The notes beneath the pieces were generated by a model that saw only the letters and a list, made by a program, of their open reading frames with translations, had not been told where the DNA came from and made no database searches. A stretch of DNA of 5,231 nucleotides, from positions 1 to 5,231 of the forward strand of contig JAHFAC010000159.1 of assembly GCA_023250755.1 (NCBI GenBank), given 5' to 3'. This document shows, one piece after another, positions 1 to 5,143 of this stretch (positions are counted from its first letter, which is position 1; every line of letters starts with the position of its first letter). Made by a program: the position numbers and the translations under genes. The DNA is from Bacteriovoracaceae bacterium. Lineage in GTDB: Bacteria > Bdellovibrionota > UBA1018.

Positions 1-173
1 TAGAGCAGGCCGAGCGCCTTGAGCTCAAAAAGCCCGGTATTGAGGGGTTTAGGTTGTTCACCTTCAGTTGGCGATTTAAAGTACACAATGCTGCCTTCAG
101 TTCGATCAATTTCAACTCGAGGGGTTGAGTGAGCCCAATGCATCATTAATAAAGAGGTGAGCAAAAGAACCAT
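1..173 (-). CDS. Hypothetical exported protein, 5' part only (runs off left edge)
   Basis: Reading the complement from an ATG at 173 down to position 1 gives 57 uninterrupted codons, with an in-frame stop (TAG) a short way upstream of that ATG. The N-terminus is strongly hydrophobic (MVLLLTSLLMMHWAHS) and is followed by a polar stretch beginning TPRVEIDRTEGSIVYFK, the pattern expected of a signal peptide with cleavage around residue 16. A basic n-region is missing with this start; the codons just upstream read CKNSE in frame, so a non-ATG start further up is possible. No clear Shine-Dalgarno is visible. It is divergent from the Nfu gene. I do not recognise a family, and the rest of the gene is outside the window. 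Confidence 0.5.
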   Translation of the reverse strand, partial: MVLLLTSLLMMHWAHSTPRVEIDRTEGSIVYFKSPTEGEQPKPLNTGLFELKALGLL

Positions 174-284
174 TTCGCTATTCTTGCACAGGAACTCTGG
201 ATTTGCCTATTCGATTTTCGAGAAAGGGCATGGTATGGACAGTGCTTGATAGCGCTAGCTGCATATTAGTGAAAGGAACTGAAA
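174..284. promoter_or_regulatory. Divergent intergenic region with weak promoter-like boxes and an 8-base palindrome
   Basis: This gap separates two divergent genes, so promoters for both should lie here. For the plus strand, TTGCAC (184-189) and TATTCG (208-213) are spaced 18 bases apart and resemble weak sigma-70 boxes. A perfect palindrome TAGCGCTA lies at 250-257, upstream of the ribosome-binding site AAAGGA (272-277), which is 7 bases from the ATG at 285. The palindrome could be an operator, but it matches no regulator motif I can name. The promoter call is tentative. Confidence 0.25.
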
Positions 285-851
285 ATGACCCAACCCGATG
301 TCTCCGTCTCTTTGGAGTTTACGCCTAATCCAAATACCTTAAAATATGGCGTTAACCGTCAGCTTTTACCGCGAGGGGCGTTTAATTTTACCAAAAAAGG
401 AGAGGCTGAGAAGACTTCTCCTCTGGCCACTCAATTGTTTTCTGTTCCTGGGATCATCGGTGTCATGTTGGGTAAGGACTTCGTCACTGTAACCAAGAGC
501 GAAGAGGGCGATTGGGATTTAGTGCATAAAAGCTGTTCATCCATCATCGAAGATTATCTTCGAAGTGATCAGCCCTTGTTTTTTGAGGGGATTTCTCTTG
601 AAGAGACCCTAAAAGGGGGCGGTACCGAAATCGAAAATAAAATCCGGGAAATTCTCGATCGTGAAATCCGACCGGCTGTAGCGATGGATGGCGGGGATAT
701 CACTTTTGAAAAATTTGAAAACGGCGTGGTTTATCTTTATTTACAAGGATCATGTAGTGGCTGCCCGAGTTCTACGATGACGCTCAAGATGGGAATCGAA
801 ACCCGGTTGCGCGAGGCAATTCCAGAGGTTCAAGAAGTCGTTTCAGTTTAA
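285..851 (+). CDS. nfu: Nfu-type iron-sulfur cluster carrier (Nfu_N + NifU C-terminal domain)
   Basis: The 188-residue product has the two-domain layout of bacterial and mitochondrial Nfu proteins. Residues ~8-92 match the Nfu N-terminal domain, including the FTPNPNTLKY start and the VPGIIGVMLGKDFVTVTK core. Residues ~115-188 form the NifU C-terminal domain, with AVAMDGGDI (131-139) and the cluster-binding C157-S-G-C160 inside GSCSGCPSS. In this family a dimer holds a [4Fe-4S] cluster between paired CxxC motifs and hands it to cytoplasmic apoproteins. The length is normal and both cysteines are present, so it should be functional. The start is supported by AAAGGA at 272-277, 7 bases upstream of the ATG. 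No other Fe-S assembly gene lies in the window. Its stop is only a few bases before the next gene, suggesting co-transcription. The domain order differs from E. coli NfuA, whose N-terminal domain is A-type-like. Confidence 0.93.
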   Translation: MTQPDVSVSLEFTPNPNTLKYGVNRQLLPRGAFNFTKKGEAEKTSPLATQLFSVPGIIGVMLGKDFVTVTKSEEGDWDLVHKSCSSIIEDYLRSDQPLFFEGISLEETLKGGGTEIENKIREILDREIRPAVAMDGGDITFEKFENGVVYLYLQGSCSGCPSSTMTLKMGIETRLREAIPEVQEVVSV

Positions 852-860
852 GGGATGAAG

Positions 861-1664
861 ATGACTCGCTTAAAAACACGAGTGATTCTTTTACTCTGCA
901 CACTCTTGATCGATTGCGCTACATCGCCTTTGGGACGACACCAACTCATTTTAATGCCAGACAGTCAAATGAACTCCATGGGAACTCAGGCTTTTCAGCA
1001 GATGAAGGCGTCTTCCAAGATTGAGCATGATGCCGGCTTGAACGCCTACGTGCGATGTGTTGCAGTGCCCATCACTCAAGCCGCTCGGGATCAGACTCCT
1101 GTTAAGGAATGGGAGATTGTTGTTTTTCGTGACGAGACCGCCAATGCTTTTGCCCTTCCGGGTGGAAAAATCGGGGTTCATACCGGGATTCTCAAGGTGG
1201 CCAAAACCGATGCGCAATTAGCCGCTGTGCTGGGTCATGAGGTGGGGCACGTGATCGCACGGCATGGCAACGAGAGGGTTTCGCAAGGTGTCCTTGCGCA
1301 GACGGGAATGGCGGTGGCGGGCGCTCTCGCACAGGACAGTCCTCATCGAACAGCCATTCTTGCAGGACTTGGGATTGGCGCGCAATTCGGTGTGCTTTTG
1401 CCTTTTAGTCGAAAGCACGAGAGCGAAGCTGATTTGATTGGGATCGATCTGATGGCTCGTGCTGGGTTTAATCCTCGTGAGAGCGTTGATTTATGGCGAA
1501 ATATGACGATGGCAGCTGGAGGCAGCGCTCCTCCGGAGTTTATGTCCACTCATCCCTCCAATGAGTCACGCATCAGTGAGTTAGAGGCACATATCTCAGA
1601 AGTTGTACCGAAATATGAGCAGGCAGTGGCACAGGGGCGAACTCCTCGTTGTCTGAGGCATTAA
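861..1664 (+). CDS. M48 family zinc metalloprotease, probable periplasmic lipoprotein
   Basis: The zinc-protease signature HEVGH is at residues 128-132 counted from the upstream ATG at 855, followed by ARHGNER. The third ligand motif ExxAD occurs as E189-S-E-A-D193 in FSRKHESEADLIG. The pattern FALPGGKIGVHTGIL before the active site and the late MSTHPSNESRI are typical of BepA/LoiP/Oma1-like M48 peptidases, which degrade misassembled outer-membrane or envelope proteins. The N-terminus has basic residues, a hydrophobic stretch and LLID-C21. This resembles a lipobox, but Asp just before Cys is atypical, so lipidation is likely rather than certain. I chose ATG 861 because AAGGG (850-854) sits 6 bases from it; the same Shine-Dalgarno abuts the alternative ATG at 855, which is too close. 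The gap after the Nfu stop (851) is under 10 bases, implying one transcript. The stop codon lies in the loop of a small hairpin. Confidence 0.93.
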   Translation: MTRLKTRVILLLCTLLIDCATSPLGRHQLILMPDSQMNSMGTQAFQQMKASSKIEHDAGLNAYVRCVAVPITQAARDQTPVKEWEIVVFRDETANAFALPGGKIGVHTGILKVAKTDAQLAAVLGHEVGHVIARHGNERVSQGVLAQTGMAVAGALAQDSPHRTAILAGLGIGAQFGVLLPFSRKHESEADLIGIDLMARAGFNPRESVDLWRNMTMAAGGSAPPEFMSTHPSNESRISELEAHISEVVPKYEQAVAQGRTPRCLRH

Positions 1665-1676
1665 GCCTCTCTTATT
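1655..1676 (+). terminator. Weak terminator-like hairpin at the end of the M48 gene
   Basis: GAGGC (1655-1659) and GCCTC (1665-1669) form a perfect 5-bp stem around the loop ATTAA, which contains the stop codon. The short pyrimidine-rich TCTTATT follows. The stem is short and the T run is broken, so this is only a possible transcription end for the nfu-M48 unit. Confidence 0.3.
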
Positions 1677-1681
1677 GCCTC

Positions 1682-1908
1682 CAATGGAGTTTCTCCGCAG
1701 GTGGAGCGAGCAGATTACTTCCACAGATTTTTAGGACTTGAGGCTGTTTTAACTGGCCATATTTATTGCTGGTGATGGCCGCCGGTGGCGGCAAGCTATT
1801 CCGATTTGACGAAAAAAAGTGGATCGCGTCGAAGCCGGTGAAGCACTCGATCCATCTACTACAATTGATTCCGTAAGTGCGACACTCCCGAAACGGGAAT
1901 CTCCATTG
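1682..1908. repeat. Inverted repeat pair (12 bases, 11 matching) enclosing repeat copy 1
   Basis: CAATGGAGTTTC (1682-1693) and GAATCTCCATTG (1897-1908) are reverse complements at 11 of 12 positions. Each arm is followed on the inside by a small hairpin. The spacing of about 227 bases and the repeat inside suggest terminal repeats of a small non-autonomous mobile element. No transposase or clean target duplication directly abuts the arms, so the interpretation is tentative. Confidence 0.4.
1768..1856 (+). repeat. Dispersed direct repeat, copy 1 (~89 bases)
   Basis: This stretch, from GCTGGTGATGG to ACTCGATCCATC, recurs at 5144-5231 in the same orientation. By eye there are about four substitutions and one single-base gap. 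Inside it GCCGCC-GGT-GGCGGC (1778-1792) is a perfect inverted repeat, and TGGATCG/CGATCCA (about 1820-1854) is a second one. One plus-strand frame reads GGGKLFRFDEKKWIASKPVK and hits a stop soon after the repeat. Relative to copy 2, the extra base shifts the frame in the glycine-rich part, so if the repeat is coding, copy 1 is a broken fragment. Whether it acts as coding sequence, RNA or DNA is unknown. Confidence 0.85.
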
Positions 1909-1986
1909 AATAAAACTTGTTTGCGTACGGGACTTCGTCAGGTTTTGAGGCATTAATCCTAAGTAAGAAAAATTACTCATTGATCA

Positions 1987-2016
1987 GTGTCAGTTGTTTG
2001 ACACGTTCGTTTTTTT
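1987..2016 (+). terminator. Terminator-like hairpin with T run upstream of the large gene
   Basis: GTGTCA (1987-1992) and TGACAC (1999-2004) form a perfect 6-bp stem with loop GTTGTT. After five further bases a run of seven T follows (2010-2016). The stem is short and slightly separated from the T run, so termination efficiency is uncertain. If active, it isolates the large gene from upstream transcription, so the large gene would need its own promoter or act with attenuation. Confidence 0.4.
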
Positions 2017-2030
2017 CACCCCCCCTCCCT

Positions 2031-2050
2031 TGTTTGTCGATAAGCAAACA
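2031..2050 (+). promoter_or_regulatory. Hairpin at the start codon of the large gene
   Basis: TGTTTG (2031-2036) and CAAACA (2045-2050) form a perfect 6-bp stem with an 8-base loop; the last paired base is the A of the ATG. There is no good Shine-Dalgarno nearby. The hairpin might limit initiation, but this rests on base pairing alone. Confidence 0.25.
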
Positions 2051-4089
2051 TGGGAGTGTCTCGCCATCACGGTGCATTTGTGCCCAAGATCCTGAGCCCG
2101 ACTTTCTGGTTTTTAGGGCTGATGGGGATTACTCTCGGGCTTTCTCCGTCTTCGCTTGCGACGCCTGAGTCGTGTTTTCAAAAAGCACTTCGGGCAGAAA
2201 AACTCAAATCTGAAATCGCCTCCCGTCGTGCCGAAGTTCCTGAGTTTGAGTTTATTCGTGAGGAGGCACAACGGCGCGGACTTCGGGTTTGGCTCTTTGG
2301 CGGGACAGCCGCAGGCTATAGCCACTACGTCAAATGGGATGTCCTTCGCGAACTCGGGGACGTACGTTTTCAGCCCAATCGTTTTGATTACGATTACACG
2401 AATATTTATCGCTCGACCCAGGACCTGGACATCGTAGTCGATGGGAATGCCCAAGATGCACAAACGTTCGAGCAGGTTCTCAGGACGCAATTCCCTTACT
2501 TCTTGGGCTCAAAGGCTGCGGGATGGGAAGTGCGGAGCATCAAAGAGGCCCGTGGAGATAAAGGAGGGCTGCTCGGAGATTTCGGATTTATGAATCAGCA
2601 CACGGATTCCAACTCGACGGGGATGGTGGAGCTAACAGATCCAAAGCCAGGGGAGTCCGTGATCCGGGATATTCGCGACTGGGACAATAACAAAGACCCC
2701 ACTTTCCTCAAGGATGTGGAGGAGGGAAGGCTGACCTTTTACCACTCTCTCAAGCATTCAGAAACGCCCCGGTTTAAGTCTGGGCAAAACCCTCCCATTT
2801 TCTCCGTGATCCGGGCTCTGACCAAGGCGTTTCAGTACGATCTCAAAATCAATGGTGAGGACTTGGCAATCTTACAGCGGGAGATCAACCAATTTGATCC
2901 GAGAAGGGATCTTGCGAATCCAGATGCGGCTCGCTGGATCGAAAAGAACGGGAAGAAACTGTTTCAACACGCAGTGGATCTCGAGTATGCGTGGGATACA
3001 TTAGAGAAGCTCGGGCTTAGAAAGAAACTCATCGCGATTAAAAACGACCCTGGGACCCAAGATTCGCTCGCGTGGTGGATGAACAAAGAGCCCCTTCGGA
3101 TAAAACCTGTGGGAGAGGGTTTAGGAAAAACGGCGGAGAGCCTCGGAATCAAGACCGTGGCTCACGCAACGAAGGACTTTTTAGCTTATGAAAGCATAAC
3201 TCGTTCCCATACGGGAGCTCCCAACGTCTTTGTGTCCAGGCAAAACGCCACTGGAGAGACCGCTGATTATGGAGAGGGATTTTATACGGCGACTGGGCGC
3301 AAAGGAGCGAAAGAAACCGGTATTACGATTCGATTTGACGTGGACCCCAAGGCCAGAGAGGGCACTGACTTTATTTTAAGATATGATGCTGCGGCTGGAA
3401 AATTAGATGAAGGGGAGTTCGTCGTTTGGAGAAACAAGGATGCGATCCGAGTGATCCCGGAGAGCCTGGATATGTCTCCTGTCGAGTACTTCGAATTTTT
3501 GGCCGATGGCAAGACGATCGAGCAAGATGACCAGGCTTTCCTGTGGAAGTTCAAGCGGAGGCTTAACCACTCAATTACGTCGGATCGAATCCCTCAAAAA
3601 GACATGGAAGAAATCCGTTTGATTGTTCTCGCTCAGATCAAGAACAACGCCCCGAACCGAGATGTGGTGATTCAAGAGTGGCTCAAAATCGAAGGAGCCC
3701 GTCTCAAGAAGAGTCCTCAGGAAGTGGAGCTGTTGACGGATAGCCTGAAGACAAAGAGCTACCAAGCGGATCCTGCTCCACTCTTTGCTGCTCTAACAGA
3801 GCTTTCCCGTGGAATTGATCTCGAGCCCTATGTGACGCGGGAATGGTTGCCGTCAATTTTGAAGACACTCAAACCCGACATAGGGGACCGAGTCTTGGAG
3901 CATAGCCTGTTCTCGAATGATCCAAAGATTCAGGAGTTCGGGGCGAAAGCTCTGTCCGAGCGCGAAGCCAGAGGGGCGACTCCTTTCGTGAGAGCGCTTA
4001 AGGGTATTCAGGCTCAAGGGGGCGACATCAAGGCTTGGCTTCAGTCCTGCAAGATAAGGCTGCGTATCTGGCATTGCATCCCGAGCTGA
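2050..4089 (+). CDS. Large exported protein: nucleotidyltransferase-like and ART-fold-like domains (N-terminal part of a frameshifted gene)
   Basis: The 679-residue frame starts with a signal peptide: basic/polar residues 1-13, a hydrophobic core ~18-33 and likely cleavage after SSLA (A37), so the product should leave the cytoplasm. Residues ~64-285 look nucleotidyltransferase-like: LFGGTAAGY (82-90), then D125-L-D127 in STQDLDIVVDG, then SVIRALTKAFQYDLKI (252-267), recalling the helix after the catalytic domain in CCA-adding enzymes. The gap between GG and DxD is longer than usual. Residues ~368-470 resemble an ADP-ribosyltransferase fold: AHATKDF, then YGEGFYTAT (407-415), then E454-G-E456 before FVVWRNKDAIRVI. 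Residues ~495-666 are predicted by eye to be helical. The last 13 residues (CKIRLRIWHCIPS) look out of frame. Another frame continues the helical region and adds a SUMF1 domain, so this is probably the first two thirds of one gene. No strong Shine-Dalgarno is visible; the ATG is chosen because it gives a complete signal peptide. Confidence 0.75.
   Translation: MGVSRHHGAFVPKILSPTFWFLGLMGITLGLSPSSLATPESCFQKALRAEKLKSEIASRRAEVPEFEFIREEAQRRGLRVWLFGGTAAGYSHYVKWDVLRELGDVRFQPNRFDYDYTNIYRSTQDLDIVVDGNAQDAQTFEQVLRTQFPYFLGSKAAGWEVRSIKEARGDKGGLLGDFGFMNQHTDSNSTGMVELTDPKPGESVIRDIRDWDNNKDPTFLKDVEEGRLTFYHSLKHSETPRFKSGQNPPIFSVIRALTKAFQYDLKINGEDLAILQREINQFDPRRDLANPDAARWIEKNGKKLFQHAVDLEYAWDTLEKLGLRKKLIAIKNDPGTQDSLAWWMNKEPLRIKPVGEGLGKTAESLGIKTVAHATKDFLAYESITRSHTGAPNVFVSRQNATGETADYGEGFYTATGRKGAKETGITIRFDVDPKAREGTDFILRYDAAAGKLDEGEFVVWRNKDAIRVIPESLDMSPVEYFEFLADGKTIEQDDQAFLWKFKRRLNHSITSDRIPQKDMEEIRLIVLAQIKNNAPNRDVVIQEWLKIEGARLKKSPQEVELLTDSLKTKSYQADPAPLFAALTELSRGIDLEPYVTREWLPSILKTLKPDIGDRVLEHSLFSNDPKIQEFGAKALSEREARGATPFVRALKGIQAQGGDIKAWLQSCKIRLRIWHCIPS
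4002..4089 (+). other. Probable one-base frameshift joining the two halves of the large gene
   Basis: The upstream frame is open to the TGA at 4087-4089. The downstream frame is closed by a TAA at 3999-4001 but open from 4002 to 4937, so any switch lies within these 88 bases. Adding one C to the CC at 4046-4047 would give AWLQS-LQDKAAYLALHPEL, a smooth helical continuation. The second frame otherwise begins inside a domain with no signal peptide. This could be a real mutation, a sequencing error or, less likely, recoding. The alternative is a separate gene starting at TTG 4035 and translationally coupled; AAGGGGG (4016-4022) lies 12 bases before that codon. Confidence 0.6.
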
Positions 4090-4937
4090 GACAGGCCCTC
4101 TCCGAAGCGGAACTGAGGTCGATCGAGCCCGCTTTGGAAAAAATATCCAACCTCCTTGTCTTTGAAAAACTTGCGGGCGGGCGTTTGCCCACGGAGACGA
4201 AGAGCGAGAGCTTTGAATTTACATCTTACGAATTCTCCCAGGGTGGAAAACGCATGAAGCTCGGGAGTCCGAGGAACGCGCCTGAGTATAAAATGGAAGA
4301 AAAGCAGCATGATGTGACATTGACAAGGCCGTTTGAGATGCAGGTGACTCTGGTGACTCAGCTCCAATGGTTACTCGTGATGGGCGAGAATCCATCGAAT
4401 TTTAAAACAGGTGGACAAGTGATCAAGATCAATGGCCGGGACATTGAGATAAACCCTGATCGTCCTGTGGAGCAAGTGTCTTGGGATGACGTCCAGAAGT
4501 ATATCCAAAAGCTGAACGCGGCGGATCCCCATTATAACTATCGACTTCCGACCGAGGCGGAATGGGAGTATTCTGTGCGGGCCGGGACGGACACGCCCTA
4601 CTCTTATGGAAGCGACCCCGGTGAGCTCTGTGCTTACGGCTGGCATAAGGCCAACTCGGGCAACCAAACGCACGATGTGGCAAGCCTCAAGCCGAATGCA
4701 AAGGGTCTCTACGACATGCATGGGAATGTCCAGGAATGGGTGCAGGACTGGTGGGAGATTGATCACTCCCCCTACGCCGTGGATCCTATAGGTCCTAGCC
4801 AGGGCAGGCACGGCGTGGTACGGGGCGGCGACTGGAACGACGATGCCAGGCGTTTGCGCTCTGCTTGCCGGGTTAGCCGCGGGCATGATCTCCAGCTCAA
4901 CTTTGTCGGTTTCCGCCTGGTGAGGACAGCCCGGTAG
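4035..4937 (+). CDS. SUMF1/formylglycine-generating-enzyme-like domain protein (C-terminal part of the large gene)
   Basis: Numbering is from the TTG at 4035 (300 residues). Residues 1-50 are helical and appear to continue the previous frame. Residues ~58-300 are a complete SUMF1/FGE-sulfatase domain (C-type-lectin-like fold): PFEMQVTLVTQLQWLLVMG (99-117), PVEQVSWDD (144-152), YRLPTEAEWEY (169-179), GLYDMHGNVQEWVQDWW (224-240), VVRGGDWNDDARRLRSACR (261-279) and a terminal GFRLVRTAR. True formylglycine-generating enzymes carry a copper-binding cysteine pair shortly after the GGS motif. Here that region reads GGDWNDDARRL with no cysteine, so sulfatase-activating chemistry is unlikely and a ligand-binding role is more plausible. 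The C-terminal block also resembles a DGR variable region. As the end of the exported protein, the domain would act outside the cytoplasm. The family assignment is firm; separate-gene status is doubtful. Confidence 0.85.
   Translation: MASVLQDKAAYLALHPELRQALSEAELRSIEPALEKISNLLVFEKLAGGRLPTETKSESFEFTSYEFSQGGKRMKLGSPRNAPEYKMEEKQHDVTLTRPFEMQVTLVTQLQWLLVMGENPSNFKTGGQVIKINGRDIEINPDRPVEQVSWDDVQKYIQKLNAADPHYNYRLPTEAEWEYSVRAGTDTPYSYGSDPGELCAYGWHKANSGNQTHDVASLKPNAKGLYDMHGNVQEWVQDWWEIDHSPYAVDPIGPSQGRHGVVRGGDWNDDARRLRSACRVSRGHDLQLNFVGFRLVRTAR
4821..4922 (+). other. Candidate DGR-type variable region at the end of the SUMF1 domain
   Basis: DGR target proteins often end in a C-type-lectin/FGE domain whose last ~30 codons derive from AAY codons of a template repeat by adenine mutagenesis, giving NNY codons. 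Here the block from RGGDW to GFRLV has codons GAC, AAC, GAC, GAT, CGT, TGC, GTT, AGC, CAT, CTC, CTC, AAC and TTT at the positions that vary in such proteins, all ending in C or T. Framework codons are AGG, CGG, CAG and similar. No template repeat or reverse transcriptase is in the window, and ordinary SUMF1 domains end similarly, so this is a hypothesis. Confidence 0.35.
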
Positions 4938-5143
4938 CACTTGGCGCTTGTTCCCTTGGGTTTTTTTCCAGGTTTTTGTTAGAAGGCCCAAAAGCAAGGG
5001 CATGTGGAGTCGCCCGCCGCTTGAGTGGGCTTCTACCCCCGGGGTAAATTGGGGTTGATCCCAAAACTGAATTAGCATGGGGGTGTTTTGTTACCAATGC
5101 CCATGCAGATGATATTCTTTTAATGTCATCCAATTCTAATGGT
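4938..5143. other. Intergenic stretch with clustered stem-loops; no gene seen before 5123
   Basis: No supported gene lies here. A run of seven T (4961-4967) follows CCCTTGGG but lacks a proper stem. Possible stems include CCCTTG/CAAGGG (4953-4958/4995-5000), TTGGG/CCCAA (5049-5053/5060-5064), GCATGGG/CCCATGC (5075-5081/5100-5106) and an A/T-rich 9-bp stem with one G-T wobble and a CTTTT loop (5108-5130). The last two are adjacent and sit immediately before repeat copy 2. Confidence 0.45.

Larger units (their letters stand above)
1654..1960. repeat. 15-base direct repeat pair flanking the repeat-rich spacer
   Basis: TGAGGCATTAAGCCT (1654-1668, spanning the M48 stop codon) recurs as TGAGGCATTAATCCT at 1946-1960, matching at 14 of 15 positions. 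In the M48 frame the left copy ends CLRH-stop. In the corresponding frame the right copy ends TGLRQVLRH-stop. This could be a target-site duplication around an insertion, or the remnant of a duplicated gene end. Confidence 0.45.
1665..2049. other. Gene-free, repeat-rich spacer between the M48 gene and the large exported gene
   Basis: I see no convincing gene in these 385 bases; open stretches on both strands are short and lack recognisable protein features. It holds copy 1 of the dispersed repeat (1768-1856), a 12-base inverted repeat with one mismatch enclosing it (1682-1693 and 1897-1908), and small hairpins just inside each arm (CTCC/GGAG at 1693-1706; TCCCG/CGGGA at 1886-1898). It also holds the right member of a 15-base direct repeat (1946-1960) and a terminator-like hairpin (1987-2016). 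The layers look like an inserted or degenerate mobile segment, or a duplicated gene leader. Confidence 0.6.

Noticed and set aside
250..257. TAGCGCTA palindrome as an IscR or other Fe-S regulator site
   Set aside because: An 8-base palindrome is common by chance, and it does not match the IscR site patterns I know.
1672..1980. Minus-strand open frame across repeat copy 1, sharing peptide text with one across copy 2
   Set aside because: The shared text simply reflects the DNA repeat read backwards. Outside the repeat the two frames have nothing in common and neither shows a domain or a ribosome-binding site.
4016..4023. Programmed -1 frameshift at the A-GGG-GGC run
   Set aside because: It is not a proper X-XXY-YYZ slippery heptamer in the zero frame (A instead of G at the first position), and no convincing pseudoknot follows. 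A simple one-base loss at 4046 explains the data better.
4953..4967. Rho-independent terminator CCCTTGGG plus seven T after the SUMF1 stop
   Set aside because: The apparent stem is only 3 bp with a 2-base loop, which cannot form; the longer pairing CCCTTG/CAAGGG places the T run inside the loop.
4371..5078. Long open frame on the minus strand (~235 codons) opposite the SUMF1 region
   Set aside because: It is antisense to a clearly conserved SUMF1 domain, its translation is low-complexity and proline/arginine/histidine-rich with no recognisable motif, and it reflects the codon bias of the real plus-strand gene.
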